Shown here: positions 11,166-22,929 of the stretch, piece after piece
Position numbering within the stretch: position 1 is the stretch's first letter
Layout: each line of letters starts with the position of its first letter
NCBI GenBank assembly: GCA_015680685.1
Contig: MNCI01008094.1
Span: forward strand, 117,761 to 181,760
Length of the DNA stretch: 64,000 nucleotides
From: Gnetum montanum
Taxonomy: Eukaryota; Streptophyta; Gnetopsida; Gnetales; Gnetaceae
Direction: 5' to 3'
Program-made: the position numbers and the translations under genes
The notes under the pieces: model-generated
Database searches by the model: none
Told to the model about the DNA's origin: nothing
The model's input: the letters and a program-made list of their open reading frames with translations, nothing else

Positions 11166-12130
11166 AGTTATAGCCTATGCAGCACTTGTTTAAGAAAGGG
11201 ATTCACTATGAGTGAATGGCTCAATGCTAAGAGGCCTTTGAAAACCTTAAGTGAGAGTTGGCACAACTACCAAAAATATATTCTTTGCAAGAGAGTAAAT
11301 CATTTTTCATCTACCTTGTCATCTCCAACACATCCATTGCTTCTCTACTCTATCAAAAACATGATGATGAAGTGAAGATGATAGTATACTTTCTTAGCCA
11401 TGCACTAGTTTCCCATGAGACCTGATGCACTGAACTGGAGAAGTATTATCTAATGCTAGTCTTCTCCTTGAAGAATTGAAGACACTACCTCTTCAAAAGC
11501 CAAGTTAACGTCATTTGCAAAGGCAACATACTTAGAGCGATAATGACCAACATTTATGAAAGTAGCCATATAGCCAAATGTAAAGCCATAACTATGGAGT
11601 TTGATCTTCAATCCTTAACAAAAGGTCAACCTATAGTAGTGTAACTCATAGTTTCACTTGTTGATGATCAAGCAGCCATATATTGTGAGTTTCCTAATGA
11701 ACACATTAATGCAGTTAGCCAAGTACCCAAGGGTTATGAGGTAATCATGCACTTTAACAAATCTTCAACTATCCATGGGGCCAATGTTGCTACCATCAAA
11801 AAATTCCCATATGGTGAAATCTAATCCTTCTCTTATCATTTTGAGTTCTCATGTACCAACAACATAACAGAGTATGAAGGTTTGATCAAAGGGATGACGG
11901 TAGCCTATAACCTAGGAATTAGATGCTTAGCAATCAAAGGAAATTCACAACTCATGGTTAGCTAAGTAATCGTAGTCTATGCAGGTAAAGCCAAACATTT
12001 ACAACCATACTATGACCTAGAAAAGCAATTGGTATAACAATTCATAGATATTGATATCCAACACATACCCTAAAACAAGAACCCCATAGCCGATGTAGTT
12101 GCAACATTAACCCTTAGTATGACACCATAT
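11166..12130 (+). pseudogene. E2 RNase H region
   Basis: Here lies the usual gypsy RNase H connection, followed by a second, archaeal-like RNase H typical of Tat elements. The latter shows CTNNITEYEGLIKGMTVAYN then LGIRCLAIKGNSQLMVS near 11850-11970. Family copies normally have FDGA, AEYEAL and GDSQL. Here the first Asp is Asn (FNKSST) and the GDSQ Asp is also Asn, so catalytic residues are gone. Multiple stops are present. Confidence 0.75.
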
Positions 12131-13485
12131 ATAATTAGTAAACTACCCACCTTAACCATGGATTGTGCTACACCTATCACACAAAACATTAAAGATACCT
12201 TTGTGGTTTTTGTTCATACAATTCCTCCTAGAGGATAGTTTGATGATATCAAATTTTATCTTATGCATGATGAATCCTCACAAGGTTTGACTACTACTTA
12301 GAAGAATGTTGTACATAATCAATTTAAGCATTATGTCATCATAGGTGATAACACATTATGTCAATGATCCTGTGATGGCATACTCCTAAAGTTCTTAGGT
12401 AAAATTGAAGCCAAAATAGTCCTAAACGAGATTCATGAGAGTGGTTGTGGAAGACATATAGTACTGAGAGCTATGGCTGCTAAGATTATATGGTTAGGCT
12501 ACTATTGGCCCCATATGGAAAATGACCACCTACAAAAGGTTAAGCAGTGTGACACGTGCCAACGATATTGCTACCACCAACTAAGTTACGTAACACTCAA
12601 ACAACATGGTCATTTCAACAATCAAGGTTGGATATCATAGGACCCATAACACCTAAGTCTTCCATAGGGAAAATTTTCACCATCACTACAACTAAATACT
12701 TTACAAAGTGGGTTGAGGCTATTCCCCTAAGGAGGACTACATCTAAGGAGGTTTGCAAATTCATCCTAGATAGCATTGTAGCTCATTTTGGCATACCCAT
12801 GATCATAGTTATAGATAATGGACCATAATTTAGTAGCCAAGAAATAAAATATTTCTATCATAACCTAGGCATTAAGCATTTCTTCTCATCACCTTATTAT
12901 CCTCAAGCCAATTAACAAGCAAAAGTAAGTAATAAGGCCATCATCAACTTACTTGAAAAGATGCTCAACAATACCAAGTGTAAATAGCATGAGAGGCTTG
13001 TTCATGCATTGTGGGCATACAAAAAATCCTATCACAAAGCAACTGGTATGATACCTTATAGCTTGGTTTATGATTCTAAAGATGTTTTATCACTTGAATT
13101 ATAGGTTTCATCACTCTAAGTGGCCTTGACCAACTTCATCAATGATGAGTAGAATAAGGAGTTGCAGATAGTAGCCTTAGACTTGGTGGACAAGTAACGT
13201 ATGTAAGTGATTACTCATATTGAACACTATCAAGAGAGGTAGAAGTGGCAACATTACCATAACTTAACCATGTGCAAGATCAAAGAAGGTGACTTGGTCC
13301 TCAAAGCCATCCATAAGCATGTGGACAAATTCTCAACCAACTAGGAAAGGCCCTTCCTTGTCACAAAATCTTATAGGAATGATGGATTTAAAATAGCTAA
13401 CATGGATGGCAATGAGTTGGTTAATCTAGTCAATCATTCCTATCTAAAGCCATTCTACATGTATCTCACAATCATCAACAAGTGA
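12131..13485 (+). pseudogene. E2 integrase
   Basis: The zinc-binding N-terminus is visible (HESGCGRHIVLRAMAAK, then VKQCDTCQRY, near 12430-12570). A frameshift follows, then the core: SRLDIIGPITPKSSIGK, VIDNGP (near 12810) and QAN-stop-QAKVSNKAI (near 12910). The third catalytic residue is Lys where Glu is expected (GQAEV). A C-terminal segment (YHNLTMCKIKEGDLVLKA, then VNHSYLKPFYMYL) ends the polyprotein at about 13485. Stops are frequent. Confidence 0.8.
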
Positions 13486-14885
13486 GCCCACTTTCAATAG
13501 TTTGCTATGATCTTAAAATGGTAACACCGCCTACCAAAGCCTTAAACTGGTACCATAGCCCACCACAGTGTTAAACTAGCAACTTTAGTGACTTGGATAT
13601 CCTGATTCTCATGTGGTCTGTATGCATTATAGCATTATATTATGCAATGATGTTTTGTATTCTTTGTTAGTGCTTCTCAGGCATATCCTTCAAACACCAA
13701 CCAAGAGGAGCCATTGAAACACCATAAAAAAATTTCATGTTATAACCAATTTTCATCATGTATCTTTCACCCCATGAAACCCAAGGTAAAAATTCATTGT
13801 AAATGTGAAGATTCTAACCAATAGTGGGAAATTTCACATACTTTATACTTTTATGGCTGAACAATGTTTCCTAAGTCATCAAAGCCTCATTCTCTAAGTA
13901 AAAAAAGTCATCTAGTGTCTATTTTTGGGCTTGGGGAGGGTCAAAAATGCCTTTTGGAACACAAAAAATGTCAATTTGATGGGTTTTATTGGGGGTATAT
14001 ACATTTCTATGCTAGAAATGTCTACAAGGGCAAATCTCACCTACCCCTAGTGTGGAGAGGTGGGGGGTTTTCCCTTAGATTGGAAACTTCCCTCCCCACC
14101 CCCCTCCCAGCATGGAGGTTACATGCTCATCTTGGAAACCTTCCCCCTTAGCATTGAAGTTTCCCCCTAGCATGGAGGCTCCATCCCCAACATAGAAATT
14201 ACATCCCCCTAGCATGGAAGCCACAATAGCTAGATTTCATCAATCCATGCATTCCAACATTGACCAACCACTTCAGCAAGGATGGCATAAGACTCAACAT
14301 GGAAGATTCATCTCTAGCATAGAAGGTTTACCTCGATTACTATTTACAGATAATGGAATGGCCATGGGGGAAAGGCACTTACTGTATATGGTAACCCCCC
14401 AAATTTGGGCACCATTCTCACCTGAACAAGGTAGAAATTTATAGCAATTTAGCAGCTAATTTGCATCCATTGTGTAGCCAAATAATAGCCATTTTGTAGC
14501 CCCATTCATGGCCTAAGACCTATAAAAACAAGCCTCAAACATCATCTAAAAGTTTCAAATATTTTTTCCAATTCAATACTATTGGCATTGGTTATACATT
14601 TTTTACACAATTCAACAATTTGTTCATGATCTTACACTTGAGCATTCTCAAGCACTCAAGAGTTCTTACAAGTTTCCATACTTGTATTCTCTTGAGCCTA
14701 GTGTGGAAACCCTATGACCTTGTAACCTTGTAACCCTCTTTCAGATTTGTAAATTTTCAAGCTCCACACTACACTCTTGGAAATTTCAACTTCCAACGTA
14801 GAGCACTTGGAAAGCTTCGATTCTTCACACTTCTTAACCCCCAATGTTGCAAATCTAGAGTAGCAACATAAGAGGTTTGATAACA
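13486..14885 (+). mobile_element. E2 3' untranslated tail and 3' LTR
   Basis: After pol a short tail repeats the CCTTAAACTGGTACC-type words also seen before pol. A purine-rich stretch (CCAAGAGGAGCCAT) precedes TGAAACACCATAAAA at 13715, the same terminus as E1. U3 is rich in CCCCTAGCATGGAGG words (14040-14240), and a TATA box (TATAAAAACA) lies at 14521-14530. The LTR probably ends at ...GATAACA near 14885, giving about 1170 bp. That end is approximate because no partner LTR or target duplication could be matched. Confidence 0.55.
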
Positions 14886-15274
14886 TTGGGAGTGGCAGGA
14901 CACCTAGCTCAAGGAGTTAACTACATCAACTTTAACAAACCCTGAACCCCTATCAAGTGAACCCCCCTGCTGCTTACTTAGGCACCATTTGTACACATTT
15001 CTCTAACTTATTTTTTATTCTTTCTTAATAAAGTTCTAAGTTTTAAGTTTTTTGTGCAAAATATATTTGTTTATTTTCTATGCATTATTTAGATTTGTTA
15101 TCAATTTTAGCATTTAGTTCTTTTTTTATTATCCCATTTTATATTTCCTATGTCCCTAGCTAATCTGCTAGATTAGCCAAGGTGTCTCGAATCCCATGTT
15201 TCATGGAGGCCCTCAGGATTTGTGGGTTGAGGACTATTGTGCACTAGATCTGTTAGTCTTTCTAGTGATCAATT
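14886..15274. other. AT-rich region without visible genes
   Basis: No coding frame, LTR terminus or repeat with clear periodicity was seen. Confidence 0.4.
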
Positions 15275-16100
15275 TTCCAGCCACGACACACTATTAGTAT
15301 TAGTCTCACTACTTGTGGAACCCATATTTTATCATTCATTAGCTTCTAAATCAACATTTGACAATATTCCTTGGCCTCATGAGCTCCTGGATATTACTCA
15401 ATAGCATTAAATATTAGGTCAAGCTTCAAATTAGATCATATGGGCTCAAAATTATCAAAATTTAACTACGTACTGGTAATGTTGATACTAATGCCAATGT
15501 TAGCATTAGTGTCACTAACTTTGGGACTTGTAAAATGCCATCCTTAACATTTTCAATAAAAATTCAACCCCATCTCTTGGACTCATAGGCTTCCTGACAT
15601 CATCTCAACATCATTTGACACCAATTTGAGTATGAAATGGTGTCTTCAAGGCTCAAAACTTGATACTAGGCAAAACTAGGAAAGTTCCACTAAGTACCAG
15701 TGATGCTGACACTAACATGCTAGTGTCAACATCAACATCACCCCTTCTGGAATCCACATTGCCTAGTTCATATGATCAAACTTACTAAAAATGAACTTTC
15801 GACTAACTTCTAGAGAACTTCACTTAGCTCTAGGCTCAAATTTAACAACCCTAATCCTATAAATGTGGCATCAAAATCTATGTTTCCAGATTAATTCATG
15901 AGACCTTAAGCACTTTTTCAAAATTTTGAAAGATCAAAAGTGCATTTAGTAGACCACCCAATATCTCTCATGAGCTCCATGATAATCATAGCCCCTCTAG
16001 GATCCAACACTAATGTCAATGTAGTATGTACATTAAAGCATTCATGTTAGCACTCTAGACTTAGGATTTTTTGACATTAGCATCAATCTCTAGAGTTAGA
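15275..16100. repeat. Degenerate dyad-bearing repeat, 3-4 units of ~210-300 bp
   Basis: Inverted words recur near 15290, 15483-15514, 15708-15727 and 16020-16075. The best are TGATACTAATGC...GCATTAGTGTCA (11 of 12 arm bases pair) and GACACTA-acatgc-TAGTGTC. Each is followed by a CTTGTGGAACCCAT-like or TCTGGAATCCAC-like word and a CATGAGCTCCTGG-like word. This resembles the organisation of the 185-bp array but with a different motif. No coding sequence is visible. Confidence 0.5.
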
Positions 16101-16754
16101 ATTTTTTCAATTCCAATGTTAATGATGAGACCTTTATCCAAATGCCCCATTTTGGCACCAAATTGGTCCTAAACAATTCCTACAACTTTCCTATCCATAT
16201 CCTCACCCTCTAAAGATTTAATTCTAAATCAATATTTTGTTCACAAATTAGGTTTTTTATTATCAATTTACTTACTTGTAGTTTTACTTCAAAGATTATA
16301 GTTTAGCCTTCCTTACAAGGTAAACATATATTTTCTCCATAATAAAGCATTTTTCTTATTTGCAAAGGGTGCTTAAGCCCATCCACCAATATCATAGCAT
16401 CTCACATTTCATATTTTATTCTCTATTACTCATGTTTAGAATTTATTTCATATTTTATTTCTCATAGTTTACTTCATATTTTATTTCTCATAGTTTATTT
16501 TCTACTTACTCATTTTTCTAGCAATAAACACTTACCCATTTTTCAACATTTAAACCATATATTTTTTACCATTCTTCTTTTGTTCCTAATTTACATATAG
16601 TAGGCTAAGGTGATATTCAATTGAAGATTGGTGTCCCATCGTGGCATTTTCATTGATGTAGCAAAGGTTATATCAAGTCAAAAACTATTTGTGGTGATGA
16701 GTTAGGTTCTTAATACTTAATTCTTGAAGGTGTCCTTGTGAATTTAAGGAGAAT
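16101..16754. other. AT-rich region without visible genes
   Basis: Long A/T runs and pyrimidine stretches are present (for example TTTATTTCTCATAGTTTA repeated near 16450-16490). No gene was seen. Confidence 0.4.
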
Positions 16755-17066
16755 AATTTTGCAAAAATAAGCATAATGCTTAGTAATATCGAGTAAATAT
16801 GTAAGTTTAAGATGTGTATGACAAACTATGAATCGGATACTCATCGCTTTAGGATAGCTTAATATTTACTTTAATGTTAATTAGATTAATTAATTAATTT
16901 TTATGTTTTAATTAGTTTTATTAAATGCTAAACAACATCATGATCATACATCTTTCCTTGGATTAAACCATATGAAGATAGAAGTCACTACTAGCCCAAG
17001 TAAGAAGACAATGACTTATAATCTCATGATTAACTATCTAGGTACTCTACTAGTATTATTTATAGA
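16755..17066 (+). mobile_element. Truncated Athila-type LTR (R-U5 part)
   Basis: Words in the same order as the Athila-type LTRs are readable: GCTTAGTAATA, GATGTGTATGACAAACTATG, the TTAATTAGATTAATT tract, TTAAACCATATGAAGATAG, CTAGCCCAAGTAAGAAGAC and TAACTATCTAGGTACTCTAC. They align with 28670-28920 of the solo LTR. U3 and the final ~100 bp are missing. The next ~470 bp (17067-17536) is AT-rich with no gene seen. Confidence 0.5.
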
Positions 17067-17536
17067 TTATGATATAGTTTCTTGTGATGTGTGTAGATTG
17101 TATGATTGGGTATATGATATACTTGTTGCTCATCAATGGGTTTCCATCCTCCCCTTTTTGGAGTATTTATGTAATGAAGATGCAAAAAGATTATAAGTGG
17201 AGGCTATAAACTAACAAATAGCTTCAATTCGAAGAGCATCATCTCTACTTCAAAAAGCATACTATTATATTGTATTTATCTTTTTACTTTATATTTATTG
17301 AGTACAAAAAACTTTTGAATTTTGTTTATTTATTTTCAATATTTATTTCATAGAGTAGGATCCCAAACAACACACTCAAAAATTTGACCAATGACATAAT
17401 AAAAGTTGTTTTTGGATATTTTAAGCTAGAATTAATTTCTTATTACATTTCTATTTTAAAGTGGATAAGTCTTTCATACTACTTGCAACTCTTTAAGTAA
17501 TGCACTAATCCCATTTGTAATTGTAAGAACATTCTT

Positions 17537-17640
17537 GAAACACCACAAAAATCTTCTAAGTGTTGCACCAGCGTACACGCCCAGCGTATACGCCCAGCGT
17601 ACACGCCCAGCGTACACGCCCAGCGTACACGCCCAGCGTN
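17537..17640 (+). repeat. LTR head with 13-bp array, ending at an N
   Basis: TGAAACACCACAAAAATC at 17537 matches the Tat-type LTR start of E1 and E2. From 17568 there are 5.6 copies of CCAGCGTACACGC (one copy has TATACGC), the same vocabulary as the E1 U3. The array stops at a single N at 17640, after which element C sequence begins. The LTR body is missing, so this is either a truncation or an assembly join in a collapsed repeat. Confidence 0.6.
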
Positions 17641-17642
17641 CA

Positions 17643-18533
17643 TGTTTAAGGGTGTTTTGAACTTATTTTGATGAGTTTAGGAGGCTTCGAGAGCTATTAG
17701 AACTTGTTTGGAGGTGTCTAGAGGTTTCAAACCTCAAAACAAGCATCTTTGGATTTTGCCTTGGCAAGTGGAATGTCCTAGCTATAGGTGAGATGTCCCA
17801 ACTATAACCAAGACATCCCAGCTAAACTTGAGACATCCCACAAGATTTTAATATGTCCCAACTATAATCAAAACATCCTATCTAAAACTGAGACATCCCA
17901 CAAGATTTCAAGATGTCCCAACTATAATCAAGACATCCCAACTAAACTTGAGACATCCCACAAGATTTCAAGACGTCCCAGCTATTGACAACTACCTTTG
18001 GGTGAGATGTCCCATTCTTCTCTGAGACATCCTATACAAATTTTAATGGACATCAAATATAATGATAAATTAGATGGAAGATGAAAGGTCATACCAGGAA
18101 ACTATAAATAAGAGTCCAAGGAAGAAGTCTAATTAAGCTAATCAAAAGGAATAAGGTTATTCTCAAGGAGAAGAGTGAGAGAAGAGAGATTTGAGAAGTC
18201 TCTTGAGAGCTTGTGCAAGAAGAGTTTGAGTGAGTTGCAAGAGAGAGCAATTGAGAAAGGTTGAGAGAATCTCTCATAAGTGTCTTGTCTTGAGGTTTAA
18301 CTCCATTGTAAGTAATTAAGGATTAAGAGGGTACATGTGTGGCCTCTAAGATCCTTAGGAGAGGTGTAAGTTGAGCTTGGCTCCTCATATTTGATGTAAT
18401 TCTCTATATTTTGAAAGATTTTTATAAAAAGGAATATTTTCTCAAATTCATTATCTTGATTTTTCTTCTAAGTTAAAATTTGCTTAGGAAACTTGTAGAA
18501 TGGGTTCTTTTAAAGTCTATTAATGTGGGTTGT
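17643..18533 (+). mobile_element. Element C left LTR
   Basis: It matches the right copy at 31177-31950 over its length: TTTTGATGAGTTTAGGAGG, TTTTGCCTTGGCAAGTGG, AAGAGAGATTTGAGAAGTC and GAGCTTGGCTCCTCAT are shared or nearly so. A TATA box (TATAAATA) lies at 18103-18110. The left copy has two additional 60-bp units. A1 begins immediately at its 3' end. The exact 5' end is uncertain because of the N at 17640. Confidence 0.65.
17790..17969 (+). repeat. Three tandem 60-bp units in the C LTR U3
   Basis: Units lie at 17790-17849, 17850-17909 and 17910-17969. Each contains GATGTCCCAACTATAA, then AGACATCCCA (inverted GATGTC/GACATC words), then TTGAGACATCCCACAAGATTT. The right LTR has about one unit (31327-31400). 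An open frame with 20-residue repeats across this block is a by-product of the 60-bp period, not a gene. Confidence 0.8.
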
Positions 18534-19414
18534 TGATGAAATGTATTTTGTTTCCCTCCGATATTGGACATCTGATATTAGAGCCCTAATATTTAATTCT
18601 TGATATTAGAGACCAAGAAGCAATGTCAAATATCAAATATCACAAAATGTGTGTTGGCCTATAAATATAACACTTGGGCATATGGTTTGGAAGTCTTGGT
18701 CATAATGTACCAGAGCTCTTGTAGTTTTTCTTTCCTAAAGTTGGAATATTTTCCCAAAGTTCCCGTAGTAGGAGTCATTGAGTGTACAAATTTTTATTCA
18801 AGCACTATTGTACCTAAGCATAATAGCATGTACAACAATAAATATGAGCTTTCTAATAAACCTTGTAGCACTTTGGATAGATTAAATATTTTTTATGCAT
18901 TTAATGTTTTATGCAATTTCCTTTAATGCTTTAAGTAATTAAGCTAAATTAAGCTAAACTAAATAGAAATTAATTAAGCACATAAGTATGATAGCTTCGA
19001 GCATGTGCATGACACTTGGTAATCCTAATAATGCTTAATGTTTGGTAATCCAGTAGTATTATATGTGTTCACAATGTGTCCAGAAAGTGGGACCAAATGC
19101 TTATATTAGGATTAGCTAGACATTGGTTAGTTAGATCAAATTAATTATTAAATTACTTCATTCTTTTCATCCTTTATTTTAAGCACTCAAAATATAAAAC
19201 ATAAAAATAATAAAAATCATATGCCTCGATTACACTTAACCATACCTTTGCATATCACAAGCATAATTGGAAAGACAATGAATAACTATTAGGGCAAGTT
19301 CACTTCCTAGAGGCTAATGTACCAAAAGATAAAGGGTCCACAGAATTTGACTAGATCACACATGAATGCTTAGTGAGTCGTATGGTTGAGTGTATGGGTA
19401 TTTTCTACTCATAA
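18534..19414 (+). mobile_element. A1 5' LTR
   Basis: It starts TGATGAAATG and ends CTACTCATAA, a one-base variant of the family end CTCATCA. U3 carries several GATATT/GATATC-type words. TATAAATA is at 18660-18667. R-U5 contains the family landmarks AATAAACCTTGTAGCA-like, AATTAAGCACATAAGTATGA and GTATGGTTGAGTGTA. Confidence 0.75.
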
Positions 19415-19415
19415 T

Positions 19416-19433
19416 TGACATCGTTGTTGGGGA
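19416..19433 (+). promoter_or_regulatory. A1 primer binding site, tRNA-Asp type
   Basis: TGACATCGTTGTTGGGGA differs from the Athila-type site TGGCGCCGTTGCCGGGGA only by transitions. It lies one base after the LTR. Confidence 0.7.
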
Positions 19434-19539
19434 ATCTATTTTTTTGAAATCATTAACATTATTGGATGAACCCTAAAGTCAAAATCATCCTAAAAATAAA
19501 TATAAATTAAGCACTTTGATATCTTATTTTAATTACAAA

Positions 19540-21420
19540 ATTTCTTCTTCTCATAGGCACAATGATAATAAACCTCTAGTGCCTTAAGAATGTAGGATGG
19601 TACATACTCATCTAGATGAGTATGTGCCTAACTTCACCTTCATCCTACATTAGGATGAACAACTATGGTGGTGAGATATGGAGGAAAACATTGTAATGCC
19701 TCCCAACCGATCTATGTCTAGGATGCTACTTTAAACTCTTAAAACATTGGGCATCCAGGATCTTCAAGAAGAGTACATTATGCATGACCATGACTATCGA
19801 GACTACCATCCCACTGAAGCATAATGTAGGAGAAATTAACACCAGGAGAAGCACCATGAGGCTTTGAAGGGAAAACAGTTCACCAACCCCTTATTCTTGC
19901 TGAACCAAAATGACAATGAGGATCCTTCCTTTAGGGTTTCTCAACATGAAGATTATCCACTCCTTGATATTAGTGATGGGGGCTTAAACCTAAATTTACA
20001 TTCAACTATCAAGAATTCAAGTTCAGGAAAAAGTGGGAGTCAAAGCTAGGGCTCAAGCAAGTATCAAGATGATAAGAAAGCTAATGAACGTGGCTATGAC
20101 AAGCATAGAGGAGGTGGAAAACACCATGGTGGTAATAGTCCTCCTCCCTCTTCACCTTCTTTGCCTACATCTTCTTCTTCCTCTTCTATTTCTAATAGAT
20201 GTCGTAGAAAGAACAATCATGATAAAGGTGAATAGTGAGACAATAATAATCGCAAAGACTACCATGAATGAAGGGGTAGCAGAGGACATCATAGGAATCA
20301 TTGAAATAATATGATGATGACCCTTTACTTGCCACTTGAAGCATGTGGAATAATGCAAAGACAATAAAAATTTCAACCAGGCATGTGAAAGATAGTCAGA
20401 TCAAGTGACTTGACATGAACAATATCCTTAGATTTGAAGGGGGACATAACTTTGATCCACAAACATATCTTTAAGTCTTTCATGATGCTTGTGCCTTAGA
20501 AAATATTGAAAATGATTAGTATAAATTAAATCTATTTCCTAACACACTCATTAAGAAAGCAGAAAGCTAGTATTAGTCCTTAGATCCAAAATCCATCCAC
20601 AAGTGGAGTACAATGCTAGAGTTATTCAATGATAAATATCAAACTTACTCTCAAGTCTTTAATCTAAGAAGGTAGATCCAAGAATGGAAGTAAGGGATAC
20701 ACAAACCCTTGGATGCTACCATGGGAAGATACTATTCTCTCATAGACCAATGCCCTGGCCATGGTTATTCTCAACAAGAACAACTTCACCATATCATAAA
20801 TGTACTCAAATCAGAAATGAGAAGAACTCTTGGGAACTATGCTTAAGGAAGGCTATCAAAACTTAGAGCCCATCAAATCCAAAGGCTAATAGAGCATGTA
20901 GCAAAAGAATAATAAGAGCTAAGGAAATGGAAAAGTGCTAAGAAATATAATAAGGATCCTTTCATTAGAAAAACAGAGGTCTAATTTTGCGACAACAAGG
21001 AGGAGTCACCACTTGATGAGGTAGTGCAACAAAAAACCTTGCCAATTCAAAAATCTATTTCTAATATATCAGCCAAGGTTGATAAATTATGGGACTCTTT
21101 GGATAAAAAATTCCAAACTACTCTAAAAATCACAAAAAAATTAAGAGAGTAGAGTAGTGATCATGACCGCACCAGACAGAGAGAAGCTGAATGTGCCTAC
21201 CAAAGGGGTAAAGACAAAGATGCTGCAATAGAAGAAGTTGTGGAGATAGAATTAGATGATGATGATGATGATGGGTGTGACATCTACCAATACAAACAAC
21301 CTAAACCATGTTGCCCTATTGTGTCACACTTGCAAGAGTCTAGGGTGTATGCACTAAATCCTAGACTAGCAAGAAGGTAAGCACCCATAAGATTGCCTTA
21401 TCTTCAACGCAATCCAAGGT
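19540..21420 (+). pseudogene. A1 Gag
   Basis: The start codon appears mutated to ATT at 19540; the parallel A2 gag has ATG in the same context (M-SSSHR). Readable segments include VVYTHLDEYVPNFTF-like sequence, FTNPLFLLNQNDNEDPSF (19870-19930), a Ser/Pro-rich linker and the capsid-like LFPNTLIKKA region near 20530. A Cys-rich segment (CDIYQYKQPKPCCPIVSHLQ) at about 21280-21340 resembles a degenerate zinc knuckle. Stops and frameshifts are many. The 60-93 residue open frames inside are pieces of this gene or shadows. Confidence 0.7.
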
Positions 21421-21969
21421 AGTGCCACCAGCAACAACAAGCTTATTATTTAAGTGGATCTCCACCATAACCATATGAGAAGTACCAGCAGTGGCAACAC
21501 CCACATTCATGAGGGATCCCACCACCAAGGCAATGGTACCCTTACTAACAACCAAATCCATATGGGTACTATGTTTAGCAACCCATTTCTCTACGTGACT
21601 CTTCCAATCATGCCATATTTCAACATCACTACTACCCTTCTAAGTATTACCAAACTCATTCATCATCTCCCAAGGAGGAGTTCCCACATCCATATTATCC
21701 TCCTCATCCTTTTGCATATGTCCCTCCACCCTTAACCTAGTTACCACCTACTCCATTAATGTAGGAAGAAATTCCACCTTAACCATAACAACGCAATGCA
21801 ACAAGGACTGTTAACTTATAGCTATCTCCTCAACTGAGTGGTTTGGAAATTAGATCATGAAAAATACCTTTCTTCTGAACCAACAACCCAACTAAACCCT
21901 CACATAGACCTACAGTTGCCAACCTTGCTTCTCCATCTCCCTATGCATCTAATCCATTTGAGTTCCCTT

Positions 21970-22395
21970 CAAACCAAACACCTCCCAAAGTGCATGTTGC
22001 CATGTTAATTCATGTGATAACCAATTGGATAAAGGCTAGTAACCTTCCCAAGAAACTATCTAATCCTGGAAGTCCCTTTATTTACCTTCAAATCTCTAGG
22101 AATGAGCCTTACAAGGCTCTTGTATATTCAGGTTCTGGTGTTAATATGATTTCCCATGAGATGTATAAAGCCTAGAACATGCCTCCACTTAAGAACAGTA
22201 ACATCCATCTAGAGTTGGTTGATCAATCCATCACTATTCCCTTGGGACTAGTGGAGGACATTGTGACCACCATTTGTGGATGATCCTACCTTGCTAATGT
22301 CCTAGTCATCTGAGTGGACAATTACAAGGGGAACTTTCCAATCATCATGGGAAGGACTTGGCTAAGTGCTATTGATGCATGATTGGGCATCTGAG
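21970..22395 (+). pseudogene. A1 aspartic protease
   Basis: MLIHVITNWIKASNLPKKL leads into KALVYSGSGVNMISHEMYKA and later FPIIMGRTWLSAIDA. The catalytic Asp (DSG) is Tyr here (YSG). The A2 copy keeps LLDSGSGVNLIS, so the change is specific to A1. A TAG after MYKA breaks the frame. Confidence 0.75.
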
Positions 22396-22929
22396 ATCTT
22401 TCTTTAGGAATTTCTAAAGAAAATGCATTCAGAAAGATTGAGAGGAAGAAAGTTTCATGCATTGCATACAATGATACAAGGTGCAACTATGTGCAAAAAC
22501 TATGGATCATTAATAATGTATCTATCAAAGCATGCAATCAGTGTGCTAATATATATAAAACTCAAAGGTGCTTGTACACAGCAACCACAAAGTAGGAGGG
22601 CATCCAATGACTAACCATTGACCTTGAGAGTAACTCAACACTTTGCATGAAACCTACTAAGAGGCTTAACATGTGCCTACATGAAAGGCATGGATGAACT
22701 GAGCAAGTTCATCACCAACTCTTTATTAATGAAATTGATGATACCAATTTTGTAGAGTTGGAAATTCCTAAAAATTTTAAACAAGAACCACTTGAGTTGA
22801 AAACTCTATCTACCAACATGGAATATGCATTCTTGAAAAATGGGAAGCTGATAATCATCAATTCTAATCTTGCTCTTGAATAGAAGCAGATGCTATTGAA
22901 GGTGTTCAACAAATAACATTTTCTTAGTC

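Noticed and set aside
17568-17640. 13-bp array considered as a CRISPR
   Set aside because: Units are contiguous with no spacers, and the context is a plant LTR.
17788-17988. Open frame with 20-residue CPNYNQDIP repeats
   Set aside because: It is produced by the 60-bp tandem unit inside an LTR; the other LTR copy does not keep it.
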